Assembly (NCBI GenBank): GCA_963730365.1
Contig: CAVSRM010000011.1
Location: 1-64,000 of the forward strand
Direction: 5' to 3'
DNA: 64,000 bases
Origin: Fodinibacter sp963730365
Lineage (GTDB): Bacteria > Actinomycetota > Actinomycetes > Actinomycetales > Dermatophilaceae
Position 1 is the first letter of the stretch. Every line of letters begins with the position of its first letter. Shown here in pieces: positions 8,779 to 18,934 of this stretch. The position numbers were made by a program, and so were the translations under genes. The notes under the pieces were generated by a model. The model saw nothing but the letters and a program-made list of their open reading frames with translations, was not told where the DNA came from and did no database searches.

Positions 8779-9671
8779 GCCGGAGCCTCCTGGTAGCGCG
8801 CGAGGAACAGCTCCTCGAGCGTGGGGGGCTGGCAGGTGAGGCCGGTGACGCCGAGCGACGAGAGCGTGCCGAGGATGTCGCCGAGGTGCTCGCCGTCGAC
8901 GGTGCACCGCAGCTCGTTCCCATCGAGCACGACGTCGTGGATGCCCGGCCACCTGGTCACCTCCTCGGTGCTCGTCACCACGCTGAGCGAGGCGCGCAGC
9001 GTGGACCGAGTGAGCTGGCGCAGGTCGGCGAGGCTCCCGCTGTCGACGACCCGGCCGGCCCGCACGATGCTCACCCGGTCACAGGCACGCTCCACTTCGC
9101 TGAGGATGTGGCTGGAGAGCAGCACGGTGCGTCCCTCGTCGCGCAGGGCGCTCAGCTCGTCCTGGAACACCTCCTCCATGAGTGGGTCGAGTCCGGCGGT
9201 CGGCTCGTCGAGGACGAGCAACGGTGCGGGGCTGGCGAGTGCGGCCACGAGCGCGACCTTCTGCCGGTTGCCCGTCGAGTAGGCCTTGCCCTTCTTGGTC
9301 TCGTCGAGCTCGAACCGCTGGACGAGGTGCGCGCGTCTCGCGTCGTCGATGCCGCCGCGTAGCCTCCCGAGCAGGTCGATGACCTCGCCACCGGACAGGG
9401 TCGGCCAGATCACGACGTCGCCGGGCACGTAGGCGACCTGGCGGTGCAGGTCCGTCGCGTCCCGCCACGGGTCGAGACCGAGCACGCTGACGTCTCCCGC
9501 GTTCGCCCGCAGGAGTCCCAGCAGGATCCGGAGCGTCGTCGACTTGCCGGAGCCGTTGGGCCCGAGGAAGCCGTGGATCTCACCGCGGGCGATCCGTAGG
9601 TCCAAGCCGTCCAGGGCCACGGTGTGGCCGAACGTCTTGTGGAGCCCGGAGATGGTGACGGCATCGGTCAT
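8775..9671 (-). CDS. ABC exporter ATPase
   Basis: A 298-residue ABC ATPase with Walker A GPNGSGKST (38-46), Walker B LLVLDEP (151-157) and the switch His in LLSSHILSEVE. The signature motif is STGNRQ (132-137) rather than LSGGQ; this degenerate form is common in the TnrB2-like subfamily and matches its permease partner. The minus-strand TACCGT (9684-9679) lies 7 bp before the ATG, so the transcript is probably leaderless, and the operator at 9692-9707 sits immediately upstream of that box. Confidence 0.9.
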   Translation of the reverse strand: MTDAVTISGLHKTFGHTVALDGLDLRIARGEIHGFLGPNGSGKSTTLRILLGLLRANAGDVSVLGLDPWRDATDLHRQVAYVPGDVVIWPTLSGGEVIDLLGRLRGGIDDARRAHLVQRFELDETKKGKAYSTGNRQKVALVAALASPAPLLVLDEPTAGLDPLMEEVFQDELSALRDEGRTVLLSSHILSEVERACDRVSIVRAGRVVDSGSLADLRQLTRSTLRASLSVVTSTEEVTRWPGIHDVVLDGNELRCTVDGEHLGDILGTLSSLGVTGLTCQPPTLEELFLARYQEAPA

Positions 9672-9691
9672 GAGCCCGACGGTACTCCCTG

Positions 9692-9707
9692 TTCACAAGT
9701 TTGTGAA
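9692..9707. promoter_or_regulatory. operator between ABC exporter and MarR-like regulator
   Basis: TTCACAA-GT-TTGTGAA is a perfect 7-2-7 inverted repeat in the 53-bp divergent intergenic region. It lies between the -10 of the exporter (TACCGT, 9684-9679) and that of the regulator (TAATGT, 9713-9718), so one dimer could repress both. That the regulator at 9725 binds it is inference. Confidence 0.7.
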
Positions 9708-9724
9708 TGTTGTAATGTTTCCCT

Positions 9725-10201
9725 ATGCCCTCCCCGCCGCCCGACGAGGCGTTCGTCGACGCCGTCGAGCACCTCGGCGCCGCACTGGGCGAGGCTGGAG
9801 TCGCCCGCCTGCCGGCGAGGGTGTTCGCGGCGTTGCTCAGCACCGACTCGGGCAGGCTCACCTCGGCTGAGCTCGCGGAACTGCTCGCGGTGAGCCCGGC
9901 CGCGGTGTCGGGCGCGGTGGGTTACCTCACCCAGGTCCGGATGATCCGCAGGGAGCGTGAGCGAGGGTCGCGCCGGGACGTCTACGTCGTCAAGGATGAC
10001 GCGTGGCACGACGTGCTCATGCAGAAGGACCAGATCTACGCGCCCCTCCTCGGCGCGCTCGTCGACGCTCGCGCGGCGGTGGGCGAAGGCAGTCGGGCAG
10101 GGGAACGGCTCCAGCTGTCCGTGGAGTTCCTCGAGTTCATCCAGCGCGAGATGGACGACATCGCCGAGCGCTGGGAGCGCTACAAGGCGGATCGCGGCTG
10201 A
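9725..10201 (+). CDS. GbsR/MarR family transcriptional regulator
   Basis: A 158-residue winged-helix protein. Residues about 30-100 hold the wHTH (LTSAELAELLAVSPAAVSGAVGYL as helices 2-3) followed by a basic wing RERERGSRRDVYVV. The C-terminal helices about 110-155 suit dimerisation. The layout matches GbsR-type MarR relatives that control adjacent exporters. TAATGT (9713-9718) is 6 bp before the ATG, implying a leaderless mRNA. Its likely target is the divergent ABC exporter through the inverted repeat at 9692-9707, with autoregulation. Confidence 0.82.
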   Translation: MPSPPPDEAFVDAVEHLGAALGEAGVARLPARVFAALLSTDSGRLTSAELAELLAVSPAAVSGAVGYLTQVRMIRRERERGSRRDVYVVKDDAWHDVLMQKDQIYAPLLGALVDARAAVGEGSRAGERLQLSVEFLEFIQREMDDIAERWERYKADRG

Positions 10202-10279
10202 GCCGGCCGAGGTGCTCGGCGCCGGCGTGATCGAGCCCCCGGCGGTCGAGGTGGTGACGCTCGCCGTTCCGTGCGCCGG

Positions 10280-10357
10280 CGACTCGACCGAATGCCGTGG
10301 GCAGGCGACTCGACTGGATCGCGTGAGTCACCGACTCGACCGGATGCCGTGAGGCGG
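10280..10357 (+). repeat. three 26-bp direct repeats upstream of an amidohydrolase gene
   Basis: Units begin at 10280, 10306 and 10332 and each starts CGACTCGAC. Units 1 and 3 differ at only a few positions (CGACTCGACCGAATGCCGTG against CGACTCGACCGGATGCCGTG); unit 2 is more diverged. They lie in the 209-bp region between the MarR-like gene and the amidohydrolase, ending 39 bp before that gene's -10 box. They could be activator or repressor sites; no protein can be named. Confidence 0.75.
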
Positions 10358-10410
10358 CACACCCCGGACGCGCCGGACGTCGGCGCGTGGCCCGAGTACA
10401 GTGCGTTCTG

Positions 10411-11634
10411 ATGAACGACGATGCCCTTCTCGCCGCCCTCGGAGAGTGCATCTCCTCCGTGTCACCTCAGCTCCTCGACATCCGGCGTGACCTGCATGCC
10501 AACCCGGAGCTGTCACGCGAGGAGAGCCGCACCACCGAGGTGATCGCGCGACACCTCGATGACGCCGACATCGGCGTCCGGCTCCTCCCCGGCACCGGGC
10601 TGCTGGCCGAGGTGGGAGCGAGCGACCCGACATACCGAGTGGCCCTGCGGGCAGACATGGACGCCCTTCCGGTCCGGGAGCGCACCGGCCTGGACTTCGC
10701 GTCGCGCACCCCGGGGGTCTGCCACGCCTGCGGCCACGACCTGCACGTGACGGCGCTGCTCGGAGCGATGCTCGGACTCAAGGGCGTCGAGGCTGCGCTG
10801 GCCGAGCGCGGCCTGGCGGTGCGGGGCATCTTCCAGGCCGCCGAGGAGGTCATCCCCGGGGGCGCCCACGAGGCCATCAGCGCCGGGGCCCTCGACGGGG
10901 TGGACTCCGCGTTCGCGCTGCACTGCGACCCCAGCATCGACGTAGGACAGGTCGGCCTCCGTGAGGGGTCGCTCACCGCCGCCTGCGACAGCGTCTCGAT
11001 CTCGCTGCACGGTCGCGGCGGACACACCTCCCGCCCGCAGCTCACCGAAGACCTCACCTACGCGCTCGCGAAGGTCGTCACCGACGTGCCCGCGGTGCTC
11101 TCCCGGCGCCTCGACCCTCGCGCGGGGGCCGCCCTGGTGTGGGGCACCGTCAGCGCCGGCCGGGCCAGCAACGTCATCCCGTCGACGGGTGAGTGCTCCG
11201 GCACGCTGCGGATGCTGGATGCCGAGGCCTGGCTCACCGTCGGGCCGCTGCTCGAGGAGATCGTGCACGGCGTCGTCCAGCCCTACGGCGTGCAGGCGAA
11301 GGTCGAGCGAGTCCGGGGTGTCCCGCCGGTCGTCAACACCGTCGACGCCATCGACGCCTTCCGACGGGCGGCGCTCGCCGGGGGGATGCAACCGGTGACG
11401 ACCGCCCAGTCCCTCGGCGGCGAGGACTTCTCGTGGTACCTCGCCCAGACGACCGGCGCCATGGCGCGATTGGGCACCCGCAGCCCCGGGGGGCCGACGT
11501 TCGACCTGCACCAGGGAGACCTCGTCGTCGACGAGGACGCGATCGCGCTCGGCGCCAAGCTGCTCGCCTCGGTGGCCGTCGTCCGGCGACTCGATGCGAG
11601 TCGTTCCGGCGCGGGGGCCGAGGAGTCGCTGTGA
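10411..11634 (+). CDS. M20 family amidohydrolase
   Basis: A 407-residue metallo-amidohydrolase of the M20/AmiA-HipO type, which removes acyl or peptidyl groups from amino-acid-like amides. Metal and catalytic motifs are present: RRDLHANPELS (about 26-35), CHACGHD (104-110), FQAAEE (about 141-146) and LGGEDFSWY near residue 333. I start at ATG 10411 because TACAGT (10397-10402) lies 8 bp upstream and family sequence begins there. The stop overlaps the GTG of cdd (GTGA), so it is co-translated with the nucleoside salvage genes. AmiA1/AmiB1 of M. tuberculosis sit in the same neighbourhood. Confidence 0.88.
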   Translation: MNDDALLAALGECISSVSPQLLDIRRDLHANPELSREESRTTEVIARHLDDADIGVRLLPGTGLLAEVGASDPTYRVALRADMDALPVRERTGLDFASRTPGVCHACGHDLHVTALLGAMLGLKGVEAALAERGLAVRGIFQAAEEVIPGGAHEAISAGALDGVDSAFALHCDPSIDVGQVGLREGSLTAACDSVSISLHGRGGHTSRPQLTEDLTYALAKVVTDVPAVLSRRLDPRAGAALVWGTVSAGRASNVIPSTGECSGTLRMLDAEAWLTVGPLLEEIVHGVVQPYGVQAKVERVRGVPPVVNTVDAIDAFRRAALAGGMQPVTTAQSLGGEDFSWYLAQTTGAMARLGTRSPGGPTFDLHQGDLVVDEDAIALGAKLLASVAVVRRLDASRSGAGAEESL

Positions 11635-12041
11635 GCGACCGGGCGGTCGACTGGGACTCGCTTCGCGACGAGGCCGTGCGGATGACGCAGCTGGCGTATG
11701 CCCCCTACAGCGACTTCCCCGTGGGGGTCGCCGGCCTGGTCGATGACGGGCGCATCGTCTCGGGCTGCAACGTGGAGAACGCCGGATACGGAGTGACCCT
11801 GTGTGCCGAGTGCGGCATGGTCTCGCAGCTGCACGCCACCGGTGGTGGTCGCCTCGTCGCGGTCTGGTGCGTCGACGGCGCCGGCGCGACGCTGATGCCG
11901 TGCGGGCGCTGCCGGCAGCTGCTGTGGGAGGCGGGCACCCCCGACACCCTGCTCCAGACCCCTGAGGGGGTCCGCACGATGCGCGAGATCCTGCCCCAGG
12001 CCTTCGGCCCGGACACCCTGGCCGCGGCCCGCGCCGACTGA
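11631..12041 (+). CDS. cdd: cytidine deaminase
   Basis: Deaminates cytidine and deoxycytidine to uridine and deoxyuridine. The 136-residue protein has the zinc site of the homotetrameric class: C58-A-E60 in TLCAECG and P-C91-G-R-C94, with E60 as proton shuttle, and the substrate-binding CNVENAGYG (46-54). I chose GTG 11631, which overlaps the amidohydrolase stop by 4 bp; the next in-frame ATG (codon 18) would cut into conserved helix 1. Product uridine can be used by deoA-type phosphorylases encoded next. Confidence 0.94.
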   Translation: MSDRAVDWDSLRDEAVRMTQLAYAPYSDFPVGVAGLVDDGRIVSGCNVENAGYGVTLCAECGMVSQLHATGGGRLVAVWCVDGAGATLMPCGRCRQLLWEAGTPDTLLQTPEGVRTMREILPQAFGPDTLAAARAD

Positions 12042-12117
12042 GGCGCCAACGCCGGCACCGGCATCCGGGGAAGCAGGGTAGTGACGGCGGGATCGCCTCG
12101 CCTGCCATGATGGCGCG

Positions 12118-13406
<1,289 letters not shown>

Positions 13407-13407
<1 letters not shown>

Positions 13408-14507
13408 TGACCGCCACCGAGGCGCCGTCGGCCACCGTCGTCGCGCGCGCACCCAAGGCACTGCTCCACGACCACCTCGACGGCGGCCTGCGCCCGCAGA
13501 CGATCGTCGAGCTCGCCCAGGAGAGCGGGTATGCCGGGTTGCCGACCATCGATGCTGCCGACCTCGGCCGGTGGTTCCGTGACGCGGCCGACTCGGGCTC
13601 GCTGGAGCGCTACCTCGAGACCTTCTCGCACACCGTGGCGGTGATGCAGACCCGGGAGCAGCTGTCCCGGATCGCGCGGGAGTGCGCCCTCGACCTCTCG
13701 GCCGACGGGGTGGTCTACGCCGAGTCCCGCTTCGCCCCGGAGCAGCACATCGCCCAGGGGCTCACCCTCGAGGAGGTCGTCGAGGCGGTCCTCGCCGGCT
13801 TCCGCGAGGGGGAGCAGGAGGCAGCGGCCGCCGGCACCCCGATCCGGGTCCGCACGCTGCTCACCGCGATGCGGCACGCGGCGCGCAGCCGCGAGATCGC
13901 CGAGCTCGCGGTGGCCTACCGCGACCAGGGGGTCGGCGGCTTCGACATCGCCGGCGCCGAGGCGGGCTTCCCTCCCACGCGGCACCTCGATGCCTTCGAG
14001 TACCTCCGCCGCGAGAACATGCACTTCACCATCCACGCCGGGGAGGCGTTCGGGCTGCCGAGCATCTGGGAGGCCATCCAGTGGTGCGGCGCCGACCGGC
14101 TGGGGCACGGCGTCCGCATCGTCGACGACATCACTGCCGGTACTGACGGGACATACACGCTGGGGAGGCTCGCGGCATACGTGCGTGACCGCCGGATCCC
14201 CCTGGAGATGTGCCCCAGCTCGAACATCCAGACCGGGGCGGCCGAGTCGGTGGCCGAGCACCCGATCACCCTGCTCAAGCAGCTGCGCTTCCGGGTCACG
14301 GTCAACACCGACAACCGGTTGATGAGCGGCACGACGATGAGCCGGGAGATGCAGCTCCTCGTCGACGAGGCGGGCTGGACCCTGGAGGACCTGCGCTGGG
14401 CGAGCATCAACGCGATGAAGTCGGCGTTCCTCCCCTTCGAGGAGCGTCTGGAGATCATCGAGCACGTCGTCAAGCCCGGGTATGCCGCGCTGGGGGCAGC
14501 CACCTGA
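13407..14507 (+). CDS. add: adenosine deaminase
   Basis: Deaminates adenosine and deoxyadenosine to inosine and deoxyinosine, which the PNP at 28 kb can phosphorolyse. The 366-residue TIM-barrel enzyme has the metal-binding HDHLDGG (21-27), the HAGEAFG motif near 210 with the catalytic Glu, CPSSNIQTGA near 270 and the late Asp motif VNTDNRL. The start overlaps the deoA stop by one base, so translation is coupled. Confidence 0.95.
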
Positions 14508-14512
14508 GGGAA

Positions 14513-14586
14513 CCCCGCCCCGAGGGGTGCGCGTGCCTCGCCCGGAGACGGGCCGGGTGCGCCGCAACCCGTCTCCCGGGGCGGGG
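14513..14586. terminator. large two-tier hairpin between add and the RDD gene
   Basis: An outer 10-bp stem (14513-14522 with 14577-14586) encloses an inner 9-bp stem, GGAGACGGG (14544-14552) with CCCGTCTCC (14568-14576). It lies between convergent genes and has no T run, so it is at most a G/C-rich bidirectional terminator. Confidence 0.6.
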
Positions 14587-14604
14587 AGGAGTGCCTGGGC
14601 GAGG

Positions 14605-15435
14605 TCAGGCGCGGGGAGCGAGGGGGTCGGCCGGAAGCACCCGGGCGCGGAGCTGTTCCTCGCGCCAGAGCCTCTCCAGGTCGCGCCGGCGCCGCTCTGC
14701 CACGACGGCCGCCAGCACCAGCTCCGGGTGCACCCCCTGGGGCGGCGGAGGGCTGACGGCAGCAAGCGTCGTGTGCAGCAGGTCCAGCCCGAGCGCCCGT
14801 CGGGAGTCGGGGGCCAGACCCGGCGCGCGGGCGAGGAACTGGCGCACCGCGATCGTGAGGCCCGGTGGCAGGGTCGCGATGTCGGCACCCCGGGCCCACG
14901 CCGCGAGCGAGGGAGGCATCACGGGTGGGAGCGGGGTGCGCAGCGCGGCGCGCTGGGAGATCACGAATGTCCCCGCCGCCATGTCGCCGAGCCGCTTGCC
15001 CCGCGGGTTGATCATCGAGGCGACGAGCGCGGGGGCGCCGAGCAGGAGGTAGATCTCGACGTAGCCGACCAGGGCCCGCATCACCGCGTGGCGCGCCGTG
15101 ATCGGGCCGCCGTCGTCGCGCACGACCCGAAGCCCCATCGCGAGCTTGCCGAGCGTGCGCCCCCGGGTGGTGGACTCCAGCACGGCCGGCACCCCGATGA
15201 GCACCGCCGTGCTGTAGACGATCCCGACGATGCCGATGACGGCCTCGCTGGCATCACCCAGGGCCAGCGAGAACCCCATGAGGCCCCCGATGAGCAGCAT
15301 GACGGCAAGCACGACGTCGACGAAGCCCGACACCGCGTGGATGGCCACGCTGGCGGCCGGAACCTCCACGGCCACGCCCTCGCCCGTCACGAGGTCGTCG
15401 ACGGCGTAGCTGCGGTAGCCCTCGTGCTCGCTCAC
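14605..15435 (-). CDS. RDD family membrane protein
   Basis: A 276-residue protein. The RDD domain (about 25-170) has three to four membrane segments; the polar signature residues appear in ESTTRGRTLGKLAMGLRVV and PRGKRLGDMAAGT. A cytoplasmic Arg/Ala-rich tail of about 100 residues follows. RDD proteins have been linked to ion or compatible-solute exchange, but none can be assigned here. The start is GTG 15435 (MSEHEGYRSY); TAGCAT at about 15470-15465 gives a short leader. It is divergent from the SpoIIM-like gene, a common pairing next to MoxR/DUF58 clusters. Confidence 0.8.
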   Translation of the reverse strand: MSEHEGYRSYAVDDLVTGEGVAVEVPAASVAIHAVSGFVDVVLAVMLLIGGLMGFSLALGDASEAVIGIVGIVYSTAVLIGVPAVLESTTRGRTLGKLAMGLRVVRDDGGPITARHAVMRALVGYVEIYLLLGAPALVASMINPRGKRLGDMAAGTFVISQRAALRTPLPPVMPPSLAAWARGADIATLPPGLTIAVRQFLARAPGLAPDSRRALGLDLLHTTLAAVSPPPPQGVHPELVLAAVVAERRRRDLERLWREEQLRARVLPADPLAPRA

Positions 15436-15507
15436 CGGCTCGCGCCCCGCTCCGTCACTCGTCGATGCTAACCGGACCGGTCGCAGCGAGGCGGTTAGGC
15501 TTCCGGA

Positions 15508-16506
15508 GTGGACCTGGACGCCTACCTCGCCGTGCACGAGGGACAGTGGCGCCGTCTCGACGAGCTCGCCGGCCGCCGCCGGTTGAGCGGGGCCGAGGCC
15601 GACGAGCTCCTCGACCTGTACCAGCGGGTGTCCACGCACCTGTCCGTGGTCCGGTCGGCGAGCCCGGACCCCTCGGTCGTCGCGTACCTGTCCGCACTTC
15701 TCGCGCGGGCCCGGGTCGCGTCGGCGGGGAGCCGGCGGACCACCTGGGCGGACGCTGCGGGGTTCTTCACCAGGACCTTCCCCGCCGCCCTCTACCGGAC
15801 CCGCTGGTGGTGGCTCGCGACGACCGGGGCGAGTGTCGTCCTCGCCGTGCTGGTCGCCTGGTGGACCGTGCGGCATCCGGAGGTCTACACCAGCCGGATG
15901 ACGCCGGCGCAGATCGAGGCCTACGTCGGCAGCGACTTCGAGAACTACTACTCCGAGTTCCCGCACGCCGAGTTCGGCACTCTCGTCTGGGTCAACAACG
16001 CCCGGGTCGCCGCACTGTGCATCGCCCTGGGGGTGCTCGGGCTCCCGGTGCTCTACATCCTCGGCTCGAACGTCGTGAACGTCGGCGTGGCGGCGGGCCT
16101 CATGGCGGCCAACGACCGCACCGCCCTGTTCCTCGGCCTGATCCTCCCGCACGGGCTGCTCGAGCTGACCGCCGTGTTCGTCGCCGCGGCCATCGGCCTG
16201 CGCTTGTTCTGGTCGTGGGTGGAGCCCGGCGGACGCACCCGGCTGGACTCCTTCGCGCACGAGGGCCGCACCGCGGCGGCGGTGGCGCTCGGCCTCGTCG
16301 CCGTGCTCCTCGTGAGCGGCTTCATCGAGGGCTTCGTGACCCCGTCCGGGTTGCCCACGTGGTCGCGCATCGGAATCGGCCTCGTGGTCGAGTCCCTGTT
16401 CCTGGCCTACGTGTTCGTCGTGGGGCGGGCCGCGGTGCGTGACGGTTCCACGGGTGACGTGCTCGCTCGGGATGCCGGTGACACGGCCCCCGTTGCCGCC
16501 GCCTGA
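15508..16506 (+). CDS. stage II sporulation protein M-like (DUF95) membrane protein
   Basis: A 332-residue membrane protein with a soluble helical N-terminus (about 1-95) and five to six membrane segments. The DUF95 hallmark is visible in the region of NARVAALCIALGVLGLPVLY and LGLILPHGLLELTAVFVA, where the 'HG..E' motif lies. Non-sporulating actinobacteria carry it beside MoxR/DUF58 genes, so an envelope role is inferred rather than sporulation. GTG 15508 is preceded by TAGGCT (15496-15501) at 6 bp, with no Shine-Dalgarno sequence, so it is probably leaderless. Confidence 0.85.
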   Translation: MDLDAYLAVHEGQWRRLDELAGRRRLSGAEADELLDLYQRVSTHLSVVRSASPDPSVVAYLSALLARARVASAGSRRTTWADAAGFFTRTFPAALYRTRWWWLATTGASVVLAVLVAWWTVRHPEVYTSRMTPAQIEAYVGSDFENYYSEFPHAEFGTLVWVNNARVAALCIALGVLGLPVLYILGSNVVNVGVAAGLMAANDRTALFLGLILPHGLLELTAVFVAAAIGLRLFWSWVEPGGRTRLDSFAHEGRTAAAVALGLVAVLLVSGFIEGFVTPSGLPTWSRIGIGLVVESLFLAYVFVVGRAAVRDGSTGDVLARDAGDTAPVAAA

Positions 16507-16508
16507 GC

Positions 16509-16576
16509 CCCGTCGAGTGAACAGAACACGCCGTCACGCCGGGTGCTCGCGCGGCGTGTTCTGTTCACTCGACGGG
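16509..16576. repeat. intergenic hairpin repeat, copy 1
   Basis: Perfect 25-bp arms at 16509-16533 and 16552-16576 flank an 18-nt loop. The left arm begins CCCGTCGAGTGAACAGAACA. It sits between the convergent SpoIIM-like and DUF58 genes and probably acts as a bidirectional terminator. Copies 2 and 3 lie at 32472-32539 and 44685-44754. Confidence 0.9.
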
Positions 16577-16595
16577 TGCGGCGGGTGGCTCGGGG

Positions 16596-17888
16596 CTAGA
16601 GCAGGCCCTGGCGCTTGAGCATGAGGTAGTGGTCGGCCAGCCGCACGGGAAGCTCGTCCGGGGGTGCGTCGACCACGTCGACCCCGAACTGCTCGAGGGC
16701 GGCGGCGGTCCGGGACCGCAGGGATGCCGTGCGCTCGGCGGCGGCTGCGTCGTAGACCTGGCTCGTCGTCGTCCTCGCGGCGCGCATCCGCTCGAGCGCG
16801 GGGTCGGTCACCGACGCCACGACCACGCGGTGGTGCGCGACCAGCGCCGGGAGCACGGGCAGCAACCCCTCCTCGACGGCGGATGACTCGAGGGAGGTCA
16901 GCAGCACGACGAGGGCGCGGTGCGTCCCGAGCCGGACGACCTCGGTGGCCAGCGCCGACCAGTCCGCCTCGACGAGTCGCGGGTCGACGGGGGCGAGGCT
17001 GCTGATCGTGTCGTGCAGCAGTCTCGCCCGGTCGGCGCCGCTCACCCTGGTGTGCACGACCCGGTCCCCGGCGAGGACCTGGACCCGGTCGTGGGCATGC
17101 CCGGCCAGCGCGGTGAGCAGGAGGGCCGCGTCCATCGAGGCGTCGAGCCTGGGAGCGTCCCCGATGCGTCCGGCGCTCGTGCGCGACGTGTCGAGCACGA
17201 TGACGATGCGGCGGTGCTGCTCGGGCTGCCAGGTGCGCACGACGAGGTCGCGTCGGCGCGCCGTCGCCCGCCAGTCGATGGAGCGGACGTCGTCGCCCTC
17301 GACGTAGTCCCGCAGGCTGTCGAACTCCGTGCCCTGCCCACGCGTGCGCACCGCGGCTCGCCCGTCGAGCTGTCGCAGCACGGCCAGCCGACTCGGCAGG
17401 TGGCGGCGGGAGGGAAACGCGTGCAGCACGCGCACGCTGCCCGGCACCGGGCGTGACGCCTGGCGGGCGGCGAGGCCGAGCGGACCGGTGAGCCGCACCG
17501 TCACCCGGTCTGCGACCCGGTCTCCCCGGCGGGTGGGCACCAAGGTGGTCGTCAGTCGGACCCTCTCGCCGGGGGCAACCCGCAGGCGGTGCACTGCGCC
17601 CAGCGCCCCGGCGGATGGCGGCCAGGCGTCACGCAACACCCCCCGGACCCCCCGACGCGAAGGGTTGGTCACCAGGAGGGTGGTCTCGGTGCGCTCACCC
17701 AACCGCACCTGCCCGGGGCTGCTGCGCACGATGTGCAGCATCCCGGGACGGCTCGCCAGGGCGACGTCCAGCGCCACGAGCACCACGAGCAGCAGGACCC
17801 ACCAGCGCACCGTCGCGGCCTCCGGCCACACCGCGATCGGCACCACCCCGAGGATCGCGAGCAGCACGCACCGCCGGGTGATCGCCAT
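16596..17888 (-). CDS. DUF58 domain protein
   Basis: A 430-residue protein with two hydrophobic segments at the N-terminus (about 8-45), a beta-rich region, and the DUF58 core GTEFDSLRDYVEGDDVRSID near residues 184-203. A von Willebrand A-like region follows with the MIDAS-like LDTSRTSA. DUF58 proteins are regular partners of MoxR ATPases and are thought to be their metal-dependent clients. It is the last gene of a coupled operon; its ATG overlaps the MoxR stop by one base (TGATG). Confidence 0.87.
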   Translation of the reverse strand: MAITRRCVLLAILGVVPIAVWPEAATVRWWVLLLVVLVALDVALASRPGMLHIVRSSPGQVRLGERTETTLLVTNPSRRGVRGVLRDAWPPSAGALGAVHRLRVAPGERVRLTTTLVPTRRGDRVADRVTVRLTGPLGLAARQASRPVPGSVRVLHAFPSRRHLPSRLAVLRQLDGRAAVRTRGQGTEFDSLRDYVEGDDVRSIDWRATARRRDLVVRTWQPEQHRRIVIVLDTSRTSAGRIGDAPRLDASMDAALLLTALAGHAHDRVQVLAGDRVVHTRVSGADRARLLHDTISSLAPVDPRLVEADWSALATEVVRLGTHRALVVLLTSLESSAVEEGLLPVLPALVAHHRVVVASVTDPALERMRAARTTTSQVYDAAAAERTASLRSRTAAALEQFGVDVVDAPPDELPVRLADHYLMLKRQGLL

Positions 17889-18934
17889 CAGCGGGGGACC
17901 GGCACCGACCCGAGCGCGCTGTCGAGCACCGCGGCGACACCGACGCCCTCGAGCTCGGCCTCCGGTCGGAGGGACAGGCGGTGGGCGAGCGTGGCGTGCG
18001 CGAGCGCCTTGACGTCGTCGGGGGTGACGAAGCTGCGCCCGGCGAGCCAGGCCCACGCCCGGCTCGTGGACATCAGCGCCGTGGCACCACGCGGTGATAC
18101 GCCGAGGGCGAGGGAGGGCGAGACCCGCGTGGCTCGGGCGATGTCGACGATGTAGGCGGCGACCTCGTCGGACACGGCGACCGACCGGACGGCCTGCACG
18201 CCGGCATCGAGGTCGGCGGCGGTGGCCACCGGGCGGATGCCGGCCGCGCGGAGGTCGCGCGGGTCGAACCCTGACGCGTGCCGGCGCAGCACCTGGACCT
18301 CGTCGGAGCGCTGCGGCAGGGGGAGCACGACCTTGAGCAGGAACCGGTCGAGCTGGGCCTCCGGGAGCGGGTAGGTCCCTTCGTACTCCACGGGGTTCTG
18401 GGTGGCCGCCACCATGAACGGCGACGGGAGGGCGTGCGGCGCTCCGTCGACGCTGACCTGCCGCTCCTCCATGGCCTCGAGCAGGGCGGACTGCGTCTTC
18501 GGCGGGGTCCGGTTGATCTCGTCGGCGAGCATGAGGTTGGTGAAGACCGGCCCGTGACGGAAGGTGAAGTCGCTGGTGCGCGCGTCGAACACCAACGAGC
18601 CCGTGAGGTCCCCCGGCATCAGGTCGGGGGTGAACTGGACTCGCTTGGTACCGACGTCCAGGGCTGCGGCGAGGCTGCGGACCAGGAGGGTCTTCGCCAC
18701 GCCGGGCACGCCCTCGAGGAGGATGTGCCCGCGGCACAGGAGGGCCACCAGCAGTCCGGCGACCGCGGCATCCTGCCCGACGACGGCCTTGGCCACCTCG
18801 GCCCGGACCGCGAGCAGCGCTGACCGGGCGTCGGCGCCCCTGCTGTCCGGGCTGCTGCCCGTGCCGTCGTTCGTCGGACCGCTGGGCGGCGGCGCGGGCT
18901 CCACCGGCGAACGGGTGACGTCGTGGTCGCTCAT
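17888..18934 (-). CDS. MoxR family AAA+ ATPase
   Basis: A 348-residue AAA+ protein that probably remodels or inserts cofactors into VWA-domain partners. Walker A is GVPGVAKT (about 81-88), Walker B with sensor is LADEINRTPPKTQSALLEAM, and the arginine-finger region PLPEAQLDRF follows. A disordered Pro/Ser/Gly N-terminus of about 45 residues precedes the core. It starts inside the last codons of the DUF4350 gene (4-bp overlap) and ends overlapping DUF58, so stoichiometric synthesis is likely. Confidence 0.92.
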   Translation of the reverse strand: MSDHDVTRSPVEPAPPPSGPTNDGTGSSPDSRGADARSALLAVRAEVAKAVVGQDAAVAGLLVALLCRGHILLEGVPGVAKTLLVRSLAAALDVGTKRVQFTPDLMPGDLTGSLVFDARTSDFTFRHGPVFTNLMLADEINRTPPKTQSALLEAMEERQVSVDGAPHALPSPFMVAATQNPVEYEGTYPLPEAQLDRFLLKVVLPLPQRSDEVQVLRRHASGFDPRDLRAAGIRPVATAADLDAGVQAVRSVAVSDEVAAYIVDIARATRVSPSLALGVSPRGATALMSTSRAWAWLAGRSFVTPDDVKALAHATLAHRLSLRPEAELEGVGVAAVLDSALGSVPVPR

